64,000 bases of DNA from Prinia subflava (GCF_021018805.1 NW_026960607.1:188501-252500), one strand, 5' to 3'; numbered from the stretch's first letter, positions 24,287-35,530 are shown. Notes: generated from the sequence alone by a model not told the origin. Numbers and translations: made by a program.

Positions 24287-25340
24287 ACCCGGCGCCACCG
24301 CCGCGGCCGGCGGGATCCCGCCCCGCACCAAACTTCCCTGGCAAGGCGCCGCGGCCCGGCGGGGAGCTCCCCCGCTCTCCGCCTGCCTCCCTTCAGCGGC
24401 GGCACCGGGCCGCAAATCCGCCCTCAAGGGCGGTCAGCCCACGCGTTACGGAAAGGACGAGCTCCGCGACTACCGGAGCGGCGGAACCCCACGGGCCACC
24501 CCACTTCCTCCTTCCCCCCTTGTCATGCGGAGACTCTTCAGCTGTTTCCTATGTAACAACAGCAACCTGCCGCCCGGCCTCCGGCCGCGCATGCCGGCTG
24601 CCGCGCGCCGCCTCACGGGAAGCGCAGTTCCTGCCCCGGCCGGCGGCATCGGCGGGGGGCGGGATACGCTGCGGCAGCTGCTTCTTTTTCCCGCCCCGCG
24701 CTCCAGTCCCTTTCCTTCCCGCTTGGAGGCCGGCCCCGCTGTCCGGGAGCAGCGGCAGTACCGGCTCAGCCCACCTTTAAAAAGCCCCGTGCGTCAGCCT
24801 CTCTCTTCCCCCTCTTCCCGCGCCTCCTCCGTGGGATGTGAAAGGGCGGCCCCTCAGGGTATCGCGGGTCGGAGCTGCCGCCGGCGCGGCCGAGAGCGTA
24901 CCCGCGCTCCCGGCGACGCGGGCCGGCCGCCTCCGCCGCCTCCTCCCGGCTCTCGGCGGCGCCTCGCTGTGCCGCAGCAGCTCGCTCCCCCCCCGCTCAC
25001 TTCTTCTCGCTTTAGTGTTGTAGCCGACGCCGGCACTGCTCGGGCTGCTCGTTCCGGATCGTCTGTCTCCTGCCTTCCGTCTTGGCCTCTTCCTTCCCTG
25101 CCTCGCTGCCTCCTTTCTCTTCCCCTTAATGTCGGCCATGGTTGGCAGCGGCTCCCGCCGGCCGGAGAGGGCGGGCGGGCGCGCTCTGTCCGGCCGCTCC
25201 TGCCCCTCCGTCTGCGGGAGGGAGCTCCCCGGGGGCCGCAGCGCAGTCGCCGAGCGTGTGTCTCTCGGCAGAAAACAAACGAAGCTCCGGCCGTTGTTGG
25301 AGCTGCTTTTACAACACACGAACTCAGGGCTCCGTCCTGC
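23250..25340. promoter_or_regulatory. CpG island and SAP30 promoter region
   Basis: Dense CpG around and upstream of SAP30 exon 1. A TTTAAAAAG motif lies near 24776 on the + strand and a divergent transcript is possible, but no protein beginning here was recognised. In other vertebrates HMGB2 lies head-to-head with SAP30; none of its coding sequence was seen. Confidence 0.7.
23987..24286 (-). CDS. SAP30: SAP30 exon 1, start codon to zinc module
   Basis: 100 codons from the ATG at 24284-24286 to the donor gtaag read from 23986 downwards. Begins MNGFAPE, as the family does, then an Ala/Gly-rich run and [14 protein letters not shown]. It lies inside the CpG island. Confidence 0.95.
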
Positions 25341-26154
25341 GTTCCTATGGCAAAGCCCTCTGAAGACAAAGGCGACTTACAGTGCGAGTTTCCAGTTTTA
25401 TCATTTAAAAGGACTTTTTGTTAGTAAAGGTGACTGTAAGGACAGGAAAGACTTGAGAATGCAGAATTATTTTCGCTGATGATGAGCCAAGACCTTGCTA
25501 TGCACACGACTAGGTAAAAGAGACTCTGAAAATACTTGACAAAAGCAGGTATTTTTAGTTTTGAGGCTTTACAAAGCTACATAAATGCATTGGCATTAAA
25601 TCATTTAACAATTCAGCTGTTGACAGCAGAGTGGCAAAAGCAGCAAGCTCTGATCTGCTGTCCTTTCAAGCACATTCAAAGGAGGCGCAAGGAAGGGAGA
25701 GGTTTTGCTTTCCCTTTGAACTACCGCAAACATTCCTTTAAATCTCAGAAGCGGCATCTGAGCTGAGCGTGCTCAAAGCGCAATGATTTAGTCGCTGACA
25801 TATTTGACCGTATTGCTTGCTGCACGTTTCCAGCGTGAAGAAGGAGAGTAGTAGCAGGGAGGCTGGTGAATAATTCAAGGAGACACAGATCCTGTGTAAG
25901 CCAAAGTTCTGCGTGAGCCGGGAACACGATTATAGAGCAGTTTCAGTTTGTGCTGCAGATGGTTCTTTAATCTGATTGCGTAACCTGGTATTAGAGAATA
26001 AGGGTAGGTACCACTGTCGCAGTTGAATGAAGGATACAGAACTGAAGCTAAACTGAGCATAAAGTCACAACAGTTATCCACGAGGCACGCTTTAGTGATT
26101 AGTGAGGGGAATAGGAGAGTTGGAAAAAATACTGAACTCCACTTTGTTGCCAAT
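25341..26154. other. Unassigned sequence
   Basis: Nothing recognised between the CpG island and the solo LTR. Confidence 0.4.
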
Positions 26155-26916
26155 TGTGGAAAATAGGGTTATTTAATTCATGTTCTATAAATAATTATAG
26201 ACTGGAAACTGTAATATATTGTATAAAGGTATGTGTCTGCTCAACCCGCATGTTTCACGGACTTCTGTAAAGCATTTCTCCTGATCTCCCTGGTCCAAAA
26301 AAAAATAGAAGGTGAGAACACGAGGCACTGATGAGACAATGAACACGGACCAACCTACCCCTGCCTACGTGCAGCGAAAATTACCGGGACTCCCACTGAT
26401 CGAATGCTACGTGCAAGGGGAATCATCACACACTTCTACGGCTCAAAGCAGGGACTCCCACTGATCAAATACTACGTGCAGAGGAATCATCACACACTTC
26501 TACGACGGTTAAATTACTCACAGCAAGGACTAACTCTGGACATTAGCATTTGAATGGGCCAGGGGACCCTTTCGGGATTTAGTATAAACAAAGTTAATGG
26601 CCGGTGCTTAGTGGAAACAATGGGAGAAAGGCTGCCGAGGGTGAAATTAAGGGTATTTAAGTTAAGCCTCTAGGTGGGCAAGGCGTGAACCCAGCTAGAG
26701 ACACCGACGGCCAGGGTCCGTGTCTCTGGGTCACCCTTGGCTCATTTTTCCCGGGAGAAATTCTGTCAAGTAAGTGTCGCTGTTTGTGGGGTTTTGTTTG
26801 GTTTTGTTTTTTTATTATTACTTAAAATTCTGTAATTTGATTCCAAATTTTGTGATTTGAATTTTAATAAACCAAATTATTGAATTTGGTAATAAATTGT
26901 CCTGGCATTTATAACA
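26155..26916 (+). mobile_element. Solo LTR (termini TGTGGAAAATAGGG and TTTATAACA)
   Basis: 762 bp; an inverted copy lies at 60971-61658 (688 bp). The 74-bp length difference is a tandem duplication here (gggactcccactgatc repeated, about 26389-26515). TG and CA ends are present; an exact target duplication was not found. An AATAAA lies near 26867. Downstream to 27572 nothing was recognised. Confidence 0.85.
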
Positions 26917-27578
26917 CCAGCCAAGCTGTAGACTGTATAATGCCTAGGTTTAATTCCACGCTCTGCTGCTGAGCAATCTCAGGCAGCAAGGGTTTAACTC
27001 ACTAATTGAGTTTTTTGTAATTTCAAACTTTAGAAAACTGTAATAATGTTAAGATAAAAAAGAACAAAAAACCCAATAACAATCACAGCAGATCTTAAAA
27101 CTTGAGAATATAGGAAGCACGATCCAGGAAAAGTGGAACAAGGGTGAATTCCAGGAATTCTTCAGTGGAAATCTGAGTCATAAATAGCAATTTCTAGACT
27201 CTCGGACTGTGTCTTTTGAGGTCCCTTTGGGTTTTTTTTTTTTCAATTTGACCTTACTGTGAGCTTAAAATATGTCAATCTGGGTCTGGCTGCTGTTGTT
27301 CAGTTTGATGGAAAGATCGTTTGTGCATTTTAAATGTTTCTGATCCTCTGTACAGTTTGAGAGCAGTTAAAAGCCTCATTATGTTACGCAGCCATGCTTG
27401 CCAAGATGCTAATTTATATGCGTAATTTTAAGTATGATTAGGTCATGACAAGAGAGTTGTGGGACTTAGGAAGATGGTTCTGCTGTAAGCTGCTCATTTC
27501 CACACTTGTGCCCTGTGCTTCTTTGTGCCAATAAAAATATTTCTGTGGCTCCACAGCAAACTCTATAGGGTTGCAACT

Positions 27579-27924
27579 TGTTGCCTTCGATATGAGGCAA
27601 TGGCGACCTGGTCTCAAAGAGCTAGCACGGCGGCTCGACGTCCTCGAGCCACTCGGGCCATTGACAACACATACACCAATGTGGTGGATGGCAAATGGCG
27701 ATTTATTAGGTTCCCACATGGGGTTATATAGTCTAAGGGGTCTTCACTACGTCAGAGGGGAAGGAAGGTTAGAGGTTAGTGGAAAACTACTGGGTTTGGA
27801 GGGGCTACATTGTTCTCAGAGTTAGTTACACAGCTCAGAGGGTGAGGGGGGAGGTTTCCTGTCTTTCCGTTACAATCCCGAGATCTTCCGCTGCGCCAGG
27901 CCTTATCTTATCTGCTCACACACA
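27579..27924 (-). repeat. 3' LTR of the tRNA-Phe provirus
   Basis: On the minus strand begins TGTGTGTGAGC and ends GGCAACA. A purine tract AGAGGAGGGGGGGAGA lies directly upstream, at 27925-27940. Confidence 0.93.
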
Positions 27925-28089
27925 TCTCCCCCCCTCCTCTCACAAATAAATGAGGTAGTTAAAATATAGGCATTAAAATGAGGTACAAAGTAGTAACTTA
28001 ATAAAAGAAAAAGGGGTTTGAAAAACTTGAGTAAATATTCGCGAGGTAGATCAGACAAATCTCACGACTGGCAGTGTTCACAGTTTCAT

Positions 28090-29838
28090 TCACAGCAATA
28101 GTTGCTGTTCTACGAATAGAATGTTGGCCCGTTCTAGGCGTGTTTGGACAAATGAAACTAGCTTGTTCAGCAAGCATGGTCCAAAGGTAAGGGCTAAAAG
28201 CAGCATTGCCAGTGGCCCCATCAGGGTGGAAATTAGGGTGGTGAGCCATGGCGATTGGTTGAACCAGGACTCGAACCAACCCTGTTGGGCTTCCCTGTCT
28301 TTCTTTCTCTGGGCCAGTCTATCTCGGAGTTCTGCCATGGAGTCTCTAACGACTCCTGTATGATCAGCATAAAAACAGCATTCTTCTTTCAAGGCGGCAC
28401 ACAGGCCTCCTTGTTGCATGAACAGTAGGTCCAGCCCTCGTCTGTTCTGCAAGACAACTTCTGAAAGTGAGGAGACTGATTTCTCTAGGAAGGAGATGGA
28501 TTTCTCAGTCCTCTGCAAGTCTTCATCAATGGTCATTTGCAGCTGGGAAAGTCCTTGTTGTTGGGTCACAAGGGCTGAGACACCTGTGGCTGTGCTGGCT
28601 GCTCCCAAACCGAGCAGCACTGCAATAGTTACACCTGTTATTATTTCTCTTTTGTGGAGCCGGCCAGGTTCCTCATAAAGGCGGTACACCTCTTCATCTG
28701 AGTGGTACAGGACCCTAGGAACAATCAGAACTTGGACACAAAAATCAGCAGAGTCATCAAATTTGTCAAGGAACACACAGGGACTCACCCCAGACTGCTG
28801 GCAAACCCACATCCCAGACGCGGATGGGATCACCCACTTATTGATCTTTTTGTCGGGCTTTACAACTTCTGTGCAGATGTTGCCTTTCTCTTTTGCCAAG
28901 GCCGCACTGCCAAAGCATTTGCCCTGACCTGTGACTTGACTCAAGGTGATTCCTCTGCGGGGAGTGTCCCACCTGCACTGGGGTGGATTGACGGCCGCTG
29001 AGTAACTAAAGGGAACATCAAGGGCAACACCTTCATAGAAAGGGGGTTTTGCATCGTAACATAACCAGCACGAATTTGTGAGGTTTGGGACTGATTGGTT
29101 TAGCGACAGAAAGGTGGCGTTCAATACGTTAAGGAATGGATTATAAGGAGCTGGTTTGGGTTTTTGGTAGGGGACTACTGAGTTGAATGGGATACGGGTG
29201 GTAGAAGTGGTTTTGGGACTAGTTGTCGTCTCCATCTTGGGTCTGTTTACTGTAAGAATTTGATTAGGTCCAATTGATTGAGATTTGGATGGCAAGAGTC
29301 TGATTACCATTAGGTTCACCCAAACGTCGCGACCAAAGACGCGGGCAACCACCGTCCACACTCTCCCCGTGGCCCAACTCGCGTGGGCCGGTTGCAAAAT
29401 TGTCATGTTGTAGTTTTGACAGGTGTGTCTCCTCCCGTCTCGGGGCGTGTATATTGTTTTGTTGGATGCAAATTTTGGCTCGCGACAGCCACGTGGTGCA
29501 TACGTGACTTGCAGGAACTTATCTGCTTGTTGTGGTTGCCATCTATCGCTTGTCACGATGGTCTCACACCCCCAACGTCCACAGTACCCATAACTTGGGT
29601 CCATGCAATAACTTTTTCCTGGGTTGGAGGCGGGACACCAATAGGTTTGCCACAATGATAAGTCACCGAATTTGGGGAATCCTGCTTGTGAAGGGAATAT
29701 GTCTTTCAGCCTAAACACCATGGATGGGCTACCCGCTGTGGTAGTTTCTTTGAGCACCACGTCAGCTGAAAGATGTTGTAGGACCCATCTGAAAGGTTGA
29801 TGCGGGTAATAGTGAGCTGGCTTGCCCTCTGGTGACAA
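28090..29838 (-). CDS. env: env of the tRNA-Phe provirus, gamma-type
   Basis: 582 open codons. The surface subunit has the CWLC isomerase motif (residues 257-260) and several N-glycosylation sites. A furin-like site RLHKR (393-397) precedes a fusion peptide. The transmembrane subunit has the immunosuppressive-domain-like segment LQNRRGLDLLFM (463-474), the CX6CC motif (480-488), a membrane span at about 533-556 and a short tail. CWLC plus CX6CC marks a covalent gamma-type glycoprotein. The signal-peptide-like leader (CFCVILLLGLV, near 29850) is in a different frame (open 29762-30145), so a one-base change separates leader and body. Whether the protein could be secreted is doubtful. Confidence 0.9.
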   Translation of the reverse strand: MSPEGKPAHYYPHQPFRWVLQHLSADVVLKETTTAGSPSMVFRLKDIFPSQAGFPKFGDLSLWQTYWCPASNPGKSYCMDPSYGYCGRWGCETIVTSDRWQPQQADKFLQVTYAPRGCREPKFASNKTIYTPRDGRRHTCQNYNMTILQPAHASWATGRVWTVVARVFGRDVWVNLMVIRLLPSKSQSIGPNQILTVNRPKMETTTSPKTTSTTRIPFNSVVPYQKPKPAPYNPFLNVLNATFLSLNQSVPNLTNSCWLCYDAKPPFYEGVALDVPFSYSAAVNPPQCRWDTPRRGITLSQVTGQGKCFGSAALAKEKGNICTEVVKPDKKINKWVIPSASGMWVCQQSGVSPCVFLDKFDDSADFCVQVLIVPRVLYHSDEEVYRLYEEPGRLHKREIITGVTIAVLLGLGAASTATGVSALVTQQQGLSQLQMTIDEDLQRTEKSISFLEKSVSSLSEVVLQNRRGLDLLFMQQGGLCAALKEECCFYADHTGVVRDSMAELRDRLAQRKKDREAQQGWFESWFNQSPWLTTLISTLMGPLAMLLLALTFGPCLLNKLVSFVQTRLERANILFVEQQLLL

Positions 29839-29960
29839 GCCCCAATAGCAAAATCACACAAAAACACCGTTGTTGTCTGGGTCTCACCGGTGTGGGACTC
29901 TTGGGTGCTACCGGGCGGTTTGGTGGTTCGTCACTTCCCTCTGGAACAGGGGTGTACACG

Positions 29961-32714
29961 TTACGGGGGCGTCCCACGAGCATGTCCTGCAAATAGAAAC
30001 TCACAGTTTTCATTAGTTTCATTCTGAAGATCAGGCTTGATTGACTTAAGTGGACACCACTTGATTCTGCCCTCTCTTTTGACAGCTGCGTACCCTCTTC
30101 CCGTGAGTACCAACCTCCAGCCCTGCTCCCATTCACCCAGCTCATTTTTAATTACAACCTGTGGGCCCTCCTCTAGTGCTCGAGTGGTCCAGTGCTTTTG
30201 TGCAGGACTGTTTGTTTCATCTCCCCTGGGGAACTGATTCAGTGCTAGCAAGGCAGTTGCCAGCAGCCGTGCCTGGTCCCCTGGGGGAATGGCATTGGCG
30301 GAACCCTCTGACTTCGCCAGCACCTCTATTCTGGCTTTGAGGGTTTGGTTGGCTCGCTCCACTATGGCCTGACCTGTAGAATTGTATGGAATGCCCTGCA
30401 CTAAAGTGATGCCCCACTTTGAGGCGAAATCTTGCACAGGTTTGGAGGTGAAATTTGAGCCATTGTCAGTTTTAATTTGCTTGGGGATACCAAGCCATGC
30501 CATAGCTGTCAGCCAGTGCTGAATTGTGGCCTTAGAGTTGGTTTTGGGGTGCTGTGTGGCCACAATCACTCCGCTGTAAGTGTCCACTGTCACTGCCAGC
30601 CATGCTCGAGGCTTCAGCAGTTGACATAGGGTAAAGTCTGATTGCCAAATTTCTGAGGCCTTGAGACCTCTTGGGTTGACCCCACTGGTCCACAGGGGTG
30701 ACTTCTGGCAATGAGGGCAGGTGGCCACTACATGTTTCGCGTCTGCTGTCGAGATCCTGCATCTTTTTGCCAGTGCTTTGGCTCCGATGTGGAGTGACTC
30801 GTGCAGTTGACGAGCTTCCTGCAATGTCCACACTCCCTTTGCTGCAGCGTCTGCTTTGTCGTTGCTGGTCTGGAAGAAGCCCTTGACTGGGTTGTGGCTG
30901 TTGACGTGAATGACAGACACGGTGCCTTGTCGCGAGGAGAGCACTTCTTCCAGCATTGTGGCTGCTGCAGATGTTGACACACCTGGTCCTGACATGGCCA
31001 GGCAGAGCCTTGCCACGAATATGGAGTCTGTTACGATGTTGAGGTGCTCATCTTGGAAGAGTCCGCACGCCAAGACCACAGCTGTTGCTTCCAGTTGTTG
31101 CACTGACAGTGTGGGGTCGCATGCTTTGACACAATGCCACTGTTCTCCTGTCTGCCACACTGCCGCTGCGGTGGAAGTCGTGGAAGAGGCGTCTGTGAAG
31201 ACTGTCGGTCCTGGCAGCGGACGGTCCATGACCTTTGGTGGCATGTCTATGTCGACAATGGTCAGTAGCTGAGTCCAAGGTGGTCTGGAGGCATAACAGA
31301 TTTCTCCTCCGAAGCCAGCGAGGGCAAGGGCCAGGTGCTCCGACGCTGCGGTCGACTCTGTGGTCAGCTGCTTGCGGAAGGGAAGGTGGATTTTTGTTGG
31401 CTCGATTCCCAGGTGTTTCAGGGCAAGTTTCCTGCCTTTCATGATGATGTTGGCAACGCATTCGACTCCTGGGGAAAATGCACGAGCTGGTCTTCCGAGG
31501 ACCACCCACTGGATCGGCTGGGCCTTCTCAGAAGGTCCTTGGGCCAGTGCTCCCACTCCTCCCTTCTGTGTAAAGTGGACGTACAGATCAAGGGACACAC
31601 CTGGGTTCCACCTGGCAAGTGTGCCATTAGACATCTGACGTTCGATGAAGTCGAGGGAGCTCGCTGCTTGTGGCGTCAGTTCTTTGGGTTCCCAGGGGTG
31701 CTTTCCTTTCAGGAGGTCATATAAGGGGTCCATGACCTCGGGAGGGATTAGGATGATGTTGCGAAGCCACTGCAGAGATCCTACAAGTCGCTGCATGTCA
31801 TGGAGCGTCTTGATATCTCGGCAGACCTTTACCTTGGGAGGGGTCACGTAGGAATTTGTGATTCCCACCCCCAGGAAGGTCACGCAGGGTCCTCTTTTGA
31901 TCTTTGCGCTCGCAATCTCAAAGCCGTTGGCCTGGAGAGTTTCCGTGATTGTGGACACTAAATGATCCACTTGGCTGGCTGATGGTGCAGCGATGAGGAC
32001 GTTGTCCATGTACTGAATGATGGTTGCAGCAGGGTAGGAGTGTCGGACTGGCATCAGTGCTTTGTCCACGGTGATCTGGCATACCGTAGGGCTGTCCACA
32101 AAACCTTGGGGTAACATACACCATTGGAAACGGAGGCTGGGTCGCTCACCGTTCGGGAACACAACAGAAAAGGCCAACCGTTCCTTGTCCTCGGGGTGCA
32201 GGGGTATCGAAAAGAAGCAGTCTTTGATGTCCAGCACTGCGCATGGCTGCCCTTGAGGGATGGCTGAGTTCATGGGCAGCAGTGTCTGGACGGGACCCAT
32301 AGATTTGGTTGTCTTGTTCATTTCCCTGAGGTCGTGGACGAGGCGATAGCCTTCTCCAGACCTTTTGGGGATCACAAACACAGGGGTATTCCAGGGGCTA
32401 GTGGAGGGTTCTATGTGACCCTTTTGCAGCTCACGGTTGACCAATTCCAGTAAGGCTGCCATTCGAGGCTTTGACAAGGGCCACTGCTCAACCCATACAG
32501 GGTCTGACGATTTCCATGTCAGTTTGATTGGCAGCGGTGGGTGCACGGCAGTGGCCCTCAGGATAAATTTGTAATTCTCACTCCTAACATGGCAAGGACA
32601 TCCCTTCCTATCAAGGGTGGTGAATTTTGCAAAATGTAGGGGTAGATTGCCACAGTTTGTTCTGGTCCTTTTTCTGTGTGGAGTGTTATAGCCACCAACT
32701 GGGTGCTTCTCCAC
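29961..32714 (-). CDS. pol: pol of the tRNA-Phe provirus (RT, RNase H, integrase)
   Basis: A single open frame of about 917 codons. Reverse transcriptase has VLDIKDCFFSIPLH and the LPQGF segment, but the active site reads YMDN (32001-32012) instead of YMDD, which should cripple polymerisation. RNase H has VFTDAS, the conserved Glu, NIVTDS and DKADAAAK. Integrase has the HHCC module (H..H, CPHC), catalytic WQSD, TDNGS and ERANQ, and a C-terminal SH3-like end (RGYAAVK). It is in -1 frame to pro. The 3' end overlaps the env leader. Family: class II (beta/alpha-like). Confidence 0.92.
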   Translation of the reverse strand: MEKHPVGGYNTPHRKRTRTNCGNLPLHFAKFTTLDRKGCPCHVRSENYKFILRATAVHPPLPIKLTWKSSDPVWVEQWPLSKPRMAALLELVNRELQKGHIEPSTSPWNTPVFVIPKRSGEGYRLVHDLREMNKTTKSMGPVQTLLPMNSAIPQGQPCAVLDIKDCFFSIPLHPEDKERLAFSVVFPNGERPSLRFQWCMLPQGFVDSPTVCQITVDKALMPVRHSYPAATIIQYMDNVLIAAPSASQVDHLVSTITETLQANGFEIASAKIKRGPCVTFLGVGITNSYVTPPKVKVCRDIKTLHDMQRLVGSLQWLRNIILIPPEVMDPLYDLLKGKHPWEPKELTPQAASSLDFIERQMSNGTLARWNPGVSLDLYVHFTQKGGVGALAQGPSEKAQPIQWVVLGRPARAFSPGVECVANIIMKGRKLALKHLGIEPTKIHLPFRKQLTTESTAASEHLALALAGFGGEICYASRPPWTQLLTIVDIDMPPKVMDRPLPGPTVFTDASSTTSTAAAVWQTGEQWHCVKACDPTLSVQQLEATAVVLACGLFQDEHLNIVTDSIFVARLCLAMSGPGVSTSAAATMLEEVLSSRQGTVSVIHVNSHNPVKGFFQTSNDKADAAAKGVWTLQEARQLHESLHIGAKALAKRCRISTADAKHVVATCPHCQKSPLWTSGVNPRGLKASEIWQSDFTLCQLLKPRAWLAVTVDTYSGVIVATQHPKTNSKATIQHWLTAMAWLGIPKQIKTDNGSNFTSKPVQDFASKWGITLVQGIPYNSTGQAIVERANQTLKARIEVLAKSEGSANAIPPGDQARLLATALLALNQFPRGDETNSPAQKHWTTRALEEGPQVVIKNELGEWEQGWRLVLTGRGYAAVKREGRIKWCPLKSIKPDLQNETNENCEFLFAGHARGTPP

Positions 32715-33502
32715 GCCTGGGTCTGCCCTCCCACTCCTTTCAATGGGGGTACTTCTTTAAATTGCCAATGCCGGGGCAAGTGTGCTTGCGGGATTATCGA
32801 ACAGTCAGACCCCGTGTCCCCCCAAAACGGAAGCCCTATGATGTGGGGATCCCGGCTGCCATAAAGGCGGCACGTTCCCCAAATCACCAGGGGCTCCTTC
32901 CCGATTTTCATGGCCAGGGCCACCCAGGGCTCCCGCTCTGGGGTGACCCCTGCTGGTCCTGTGCCACAGGTGCGGCTTGCGGTGGTGGTGGACACGAGGG
33001 CGCCGCTGGCGGTGTTGTGAAACCTTGCCATTGTGTCGCTGTGGGGGGTGCAAAACCGGCTGTCCCCTGTGGTGGCATGGGGTATGAGGGTTCCCCGCCC
33101 CACTGGGGGTTGGCATAGATGGGCCGCCTTGCATTCGCAGCGGGAGGAGGCTGGGTGCGGCCCGCACGCCCCCTCCCTTTCCCGTTTCCCTGAGGCCGGG
33201 ACCTGCAGTCTTTGACAAGGTGCCCCTTCTTCCCACAGTTCCAGCAGGGCCCTCTCGCACGGGCTTGGAGCGGGGGCATTGCCGGGGATGGCTGTGCTGG
33301 CTGGGGACAGCTCACTGCGATGTGGCCTGCCTGGCCACATTTGAAACATGCCATGGCACTGGTTAGGGTGCGGACGGCTGCCTGGATGGGTGTCAGCTGC
33401 TCCTCTTTTGCTACATGTTTGACCATGTCGGCCAGGCTGGCTCCGGCTGGCAAGGAGTGCAGAATGTCTTTGGTAACTGAGTTGCATTGTTGCCGCAGGC
33501 AA
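32558..33502 (-). CDS. pro: Retroviral protease frame of the tRNA-Phe provirus
   Basis: In the -1 frame relative to gag. Only the C-terminal part (from about 32930) is protease; the rest overlaps gag. The catalytic motif reads GDTGSDCSII and the conserved late segment is IGRDVLAMLGV. Aspartic protease needed for virion maturation. Its frame is open throughout. Confidence 0.8.
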   Translation of the reverse strand: MPAATMQLSYQRHSALLASRSQPGRHGQTCSKRGAADTHPGSRPHPNQCHGMFQMWPGRPHRSELSPASTAIPGNAPAPSPCERALLELWEEGAPCQRLQVPASGKREREGACGPHPASSRCECKAAHLCQPPVGRGTLIPHATTGDSRFCTPHSDTMARFHNTASGALVSTTTASRTCGTGPAGVTPEREPWVALAMKIGKEPLVIWGTCRLYGSRDPHIIGLPFWGDTGSDCSIIPQAHLPRHWQFKEVPPLKGVGGQTQAWRSTQLVAITLHTEKGPEQTVAIYPYILQNSPPLIGRDVLAMLGVRITNLS

Positions 33503-35423
33503 TCAGCTACTACGGGCCCTTTCGCCTCTGGGGGCAGGGTGGACGAATCCACCGCTGCCTGAAGGCGATCCACAAACTGAGTGAAGCTTTCGCTTTCACC
33601 CTGTTTTATGGTGGACCATGGAGAGGGCCTGGCCACCACTCGGGATGCAGCTCAAATGGCCTCCCGGGCAGCCTGGGTGGTGGCTCTGACCTCCTCAGCC
33701 CGCATGTTCGTGGCTTGTTGCTGTGGGGTTATCATGTTGTCATGTTTTCCCATCAGCCTGGATAGACTGGAGTCATGCAGTGGCTGCCCTGCTTCAGAAG
33801 ACTGAGCCAGTAAACTTGTACAGTTGTCCTTCCATTCTTGTTTGAAGACAATCATCCCCGCACCATCAAATATCATGCGGCTTATTTGTTTAATATCAAA
33901 AGGGAGCAAGTCATAGTTGCCAAAAAGGCCATCCACCAGAGTGGAGACCATGGCTGAATTCAACCCTTTTTCTGAGATTGCTTTTACGATTGTTTGTATG
34001 TCTTTGGGGTTTACCGGTGTATATGTTCTTTGCTGATTACCTTCTGGCCCCGTAACTCTCACTGGGAAAACCTTCACTGCAGCCGCTGGTGCCCATTCAG
34101 CACAGGCTATTTTTATCTTTCCCCAGTCAGTAAGCTGGGCTGGCTCGCATTGCGGACCCTTTCCAAAATGGTCTAAAGCTTTATTCGTTTTCGCTTTAAA
34201 CTGCAGCGGCTTTTCCCTTTCCGTTTCTGAGTCCCAGCCATCTTCCGTCAGCTCTCCCGAGCTGCTGGAGCTGCTGCTGCTGGACTCAGAGTCGGAAGCG
34301 GACTGCCAGCGCACTTCCGGGCTGCGGTGCCATTTTGTGCGGCTCCGGCCCTGCCCCTCCCCTCCGGGGTGGTGCCGCTCCCACCCCCTGGGCTTGCTCT
34401 GCCTCCCGCGGGGGGAGGTTTCTTCCTTAAAAGGTGACAGTGTTGAACGCAGCTCCCGACGGGGCGTGTGCTCTCTGCCACTGTTCCGCGCGTGCGCGTT
34501 TATGGGGGTCCGCGGTGCCACTCGGCATGCGTTCTCCCCGCGGCTCTCCCGCGCGTGCTCGCCCGCGGTAGCCCCCGGTGCCGCTTTGAGCATGCACCCT
34601 CTCCCTTCCTGCCGCGCGTACGTATCAGCCAAAGCCCGCAGCTCCTGTCTGAGCGTGCGCTCTTCTCCCTCTTCCCCGTCTCTCTCCTGTGCATGCGCAT
34701 CATCGGATACCCGTGGCTCCCCGCCAAAGACATCCGGACCCCGCCCCTCCTCACGGCCGCCGGCGCCATTTTCAAACGCGTATGGTGGCGGCGCCGCCCG
34801 TGCCTCCCGCGCCGCGTTTTCAGCGTCTCTGGCTTCACCCGCCAATCCCTCCCAGAAGAACCGCGCGCGTTGCCGCGCCTCGGGCTCCGAAACGCCGGCC
34901 GGCGGCGAAGAGCCGGACAAGGGACTTGCGGTTTTTTGGGAAGGTTCCGCGGGCGGGGGGGACCCGGCGGTTTCGGCGGAGGGGTCGGGGGATTCTCTAA
35001 GGGCACTGGGGGGTTTGGGCTCGGGCTCCGGGAGCGGGGAAGCGCGCCTGGCTCCCGCAGCTCCCCGCCCTCGGACAAATCGCGTTCGAATGCCGTTTGC
35101 GTGGTGGCACCCACTCCCGATTTGGGTGTAGTTAGCAAACACACGCGTGCGGCGCTCCAGGTCTCCTGTTCCTCCAGCGCCTTGCTCAAAGCCTGTTCGA
35201 CTTTTCCCCACGCTTTGAGACTTTTAGCGGTGCCCGAGGCTTTCGTATCCTTAGCCAGGGCAACCGTGCACTTATCCCATACCTCCGAATGGAGTATATC
35301 TATTGGGCGGTCTATCACCCCCAGCTCTAATAATTTTGCCATAGCAAGTTGAAAATCTCTGAGCTTACACTTAATTCCCCACTGTTTATGAATCAAACTT
35401 ACGACCTTCGCGATGACCTCCAT
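32908..35423 (-). pseudogene. gag: gag of the tRNA-Phe provirus
   Basis: Starts at the ATG at 35421-35423 with an alpharetrovirus-like matrix (MEVIAKVVSLIHKQW). A long Pro/Ser/Arg-rich middle follows. Matrix and capsid are in different frames, so a frame change lies within about 34500-35200. The capsid N-terminal half (VNPKDIQTIVKAISEKGL) ends at an in-frame TGA at 33652-33654. The frame resumes with the major homology region (IKQGESESFTQFVDRL) and two intact CCHC knuckles (CFKCGQAGH, CWNCGKKGH). Full Gag cannot be made from this copy as read. Confidence 0.88.
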
Positions 35424-35530
35424 GATCCTTGCGGGTCCAGGGACGTCTCCCCCGCCGTGGGTCAGTCCTTTTGTCCCGCCCCGGCCGCTGCTCCTGTCCA
35501 GGCAAAAATCCCGATTCCCGAGCATTTTTC

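Noticed and set aside
24777..25319. Minus-strand frame beginning MADIKGKRKEAARQ upstream of SAP30
   Set aside because: Basic and low-complexity, lies in the promoter island, no family match; probably chance.
23934..25424. Long + strand open frame (496 codons) across the CpG island
   Set aside because: It runs antisense through SAP30 exon 1 and is low-complexity Pro/Ala/Arg; GC-rich DNA has few stops by chance.
25100..26100. Possible HMGB2 first exon, expected by gene order
   Set aside because: No HMG-box sequence found in any frame in the window.
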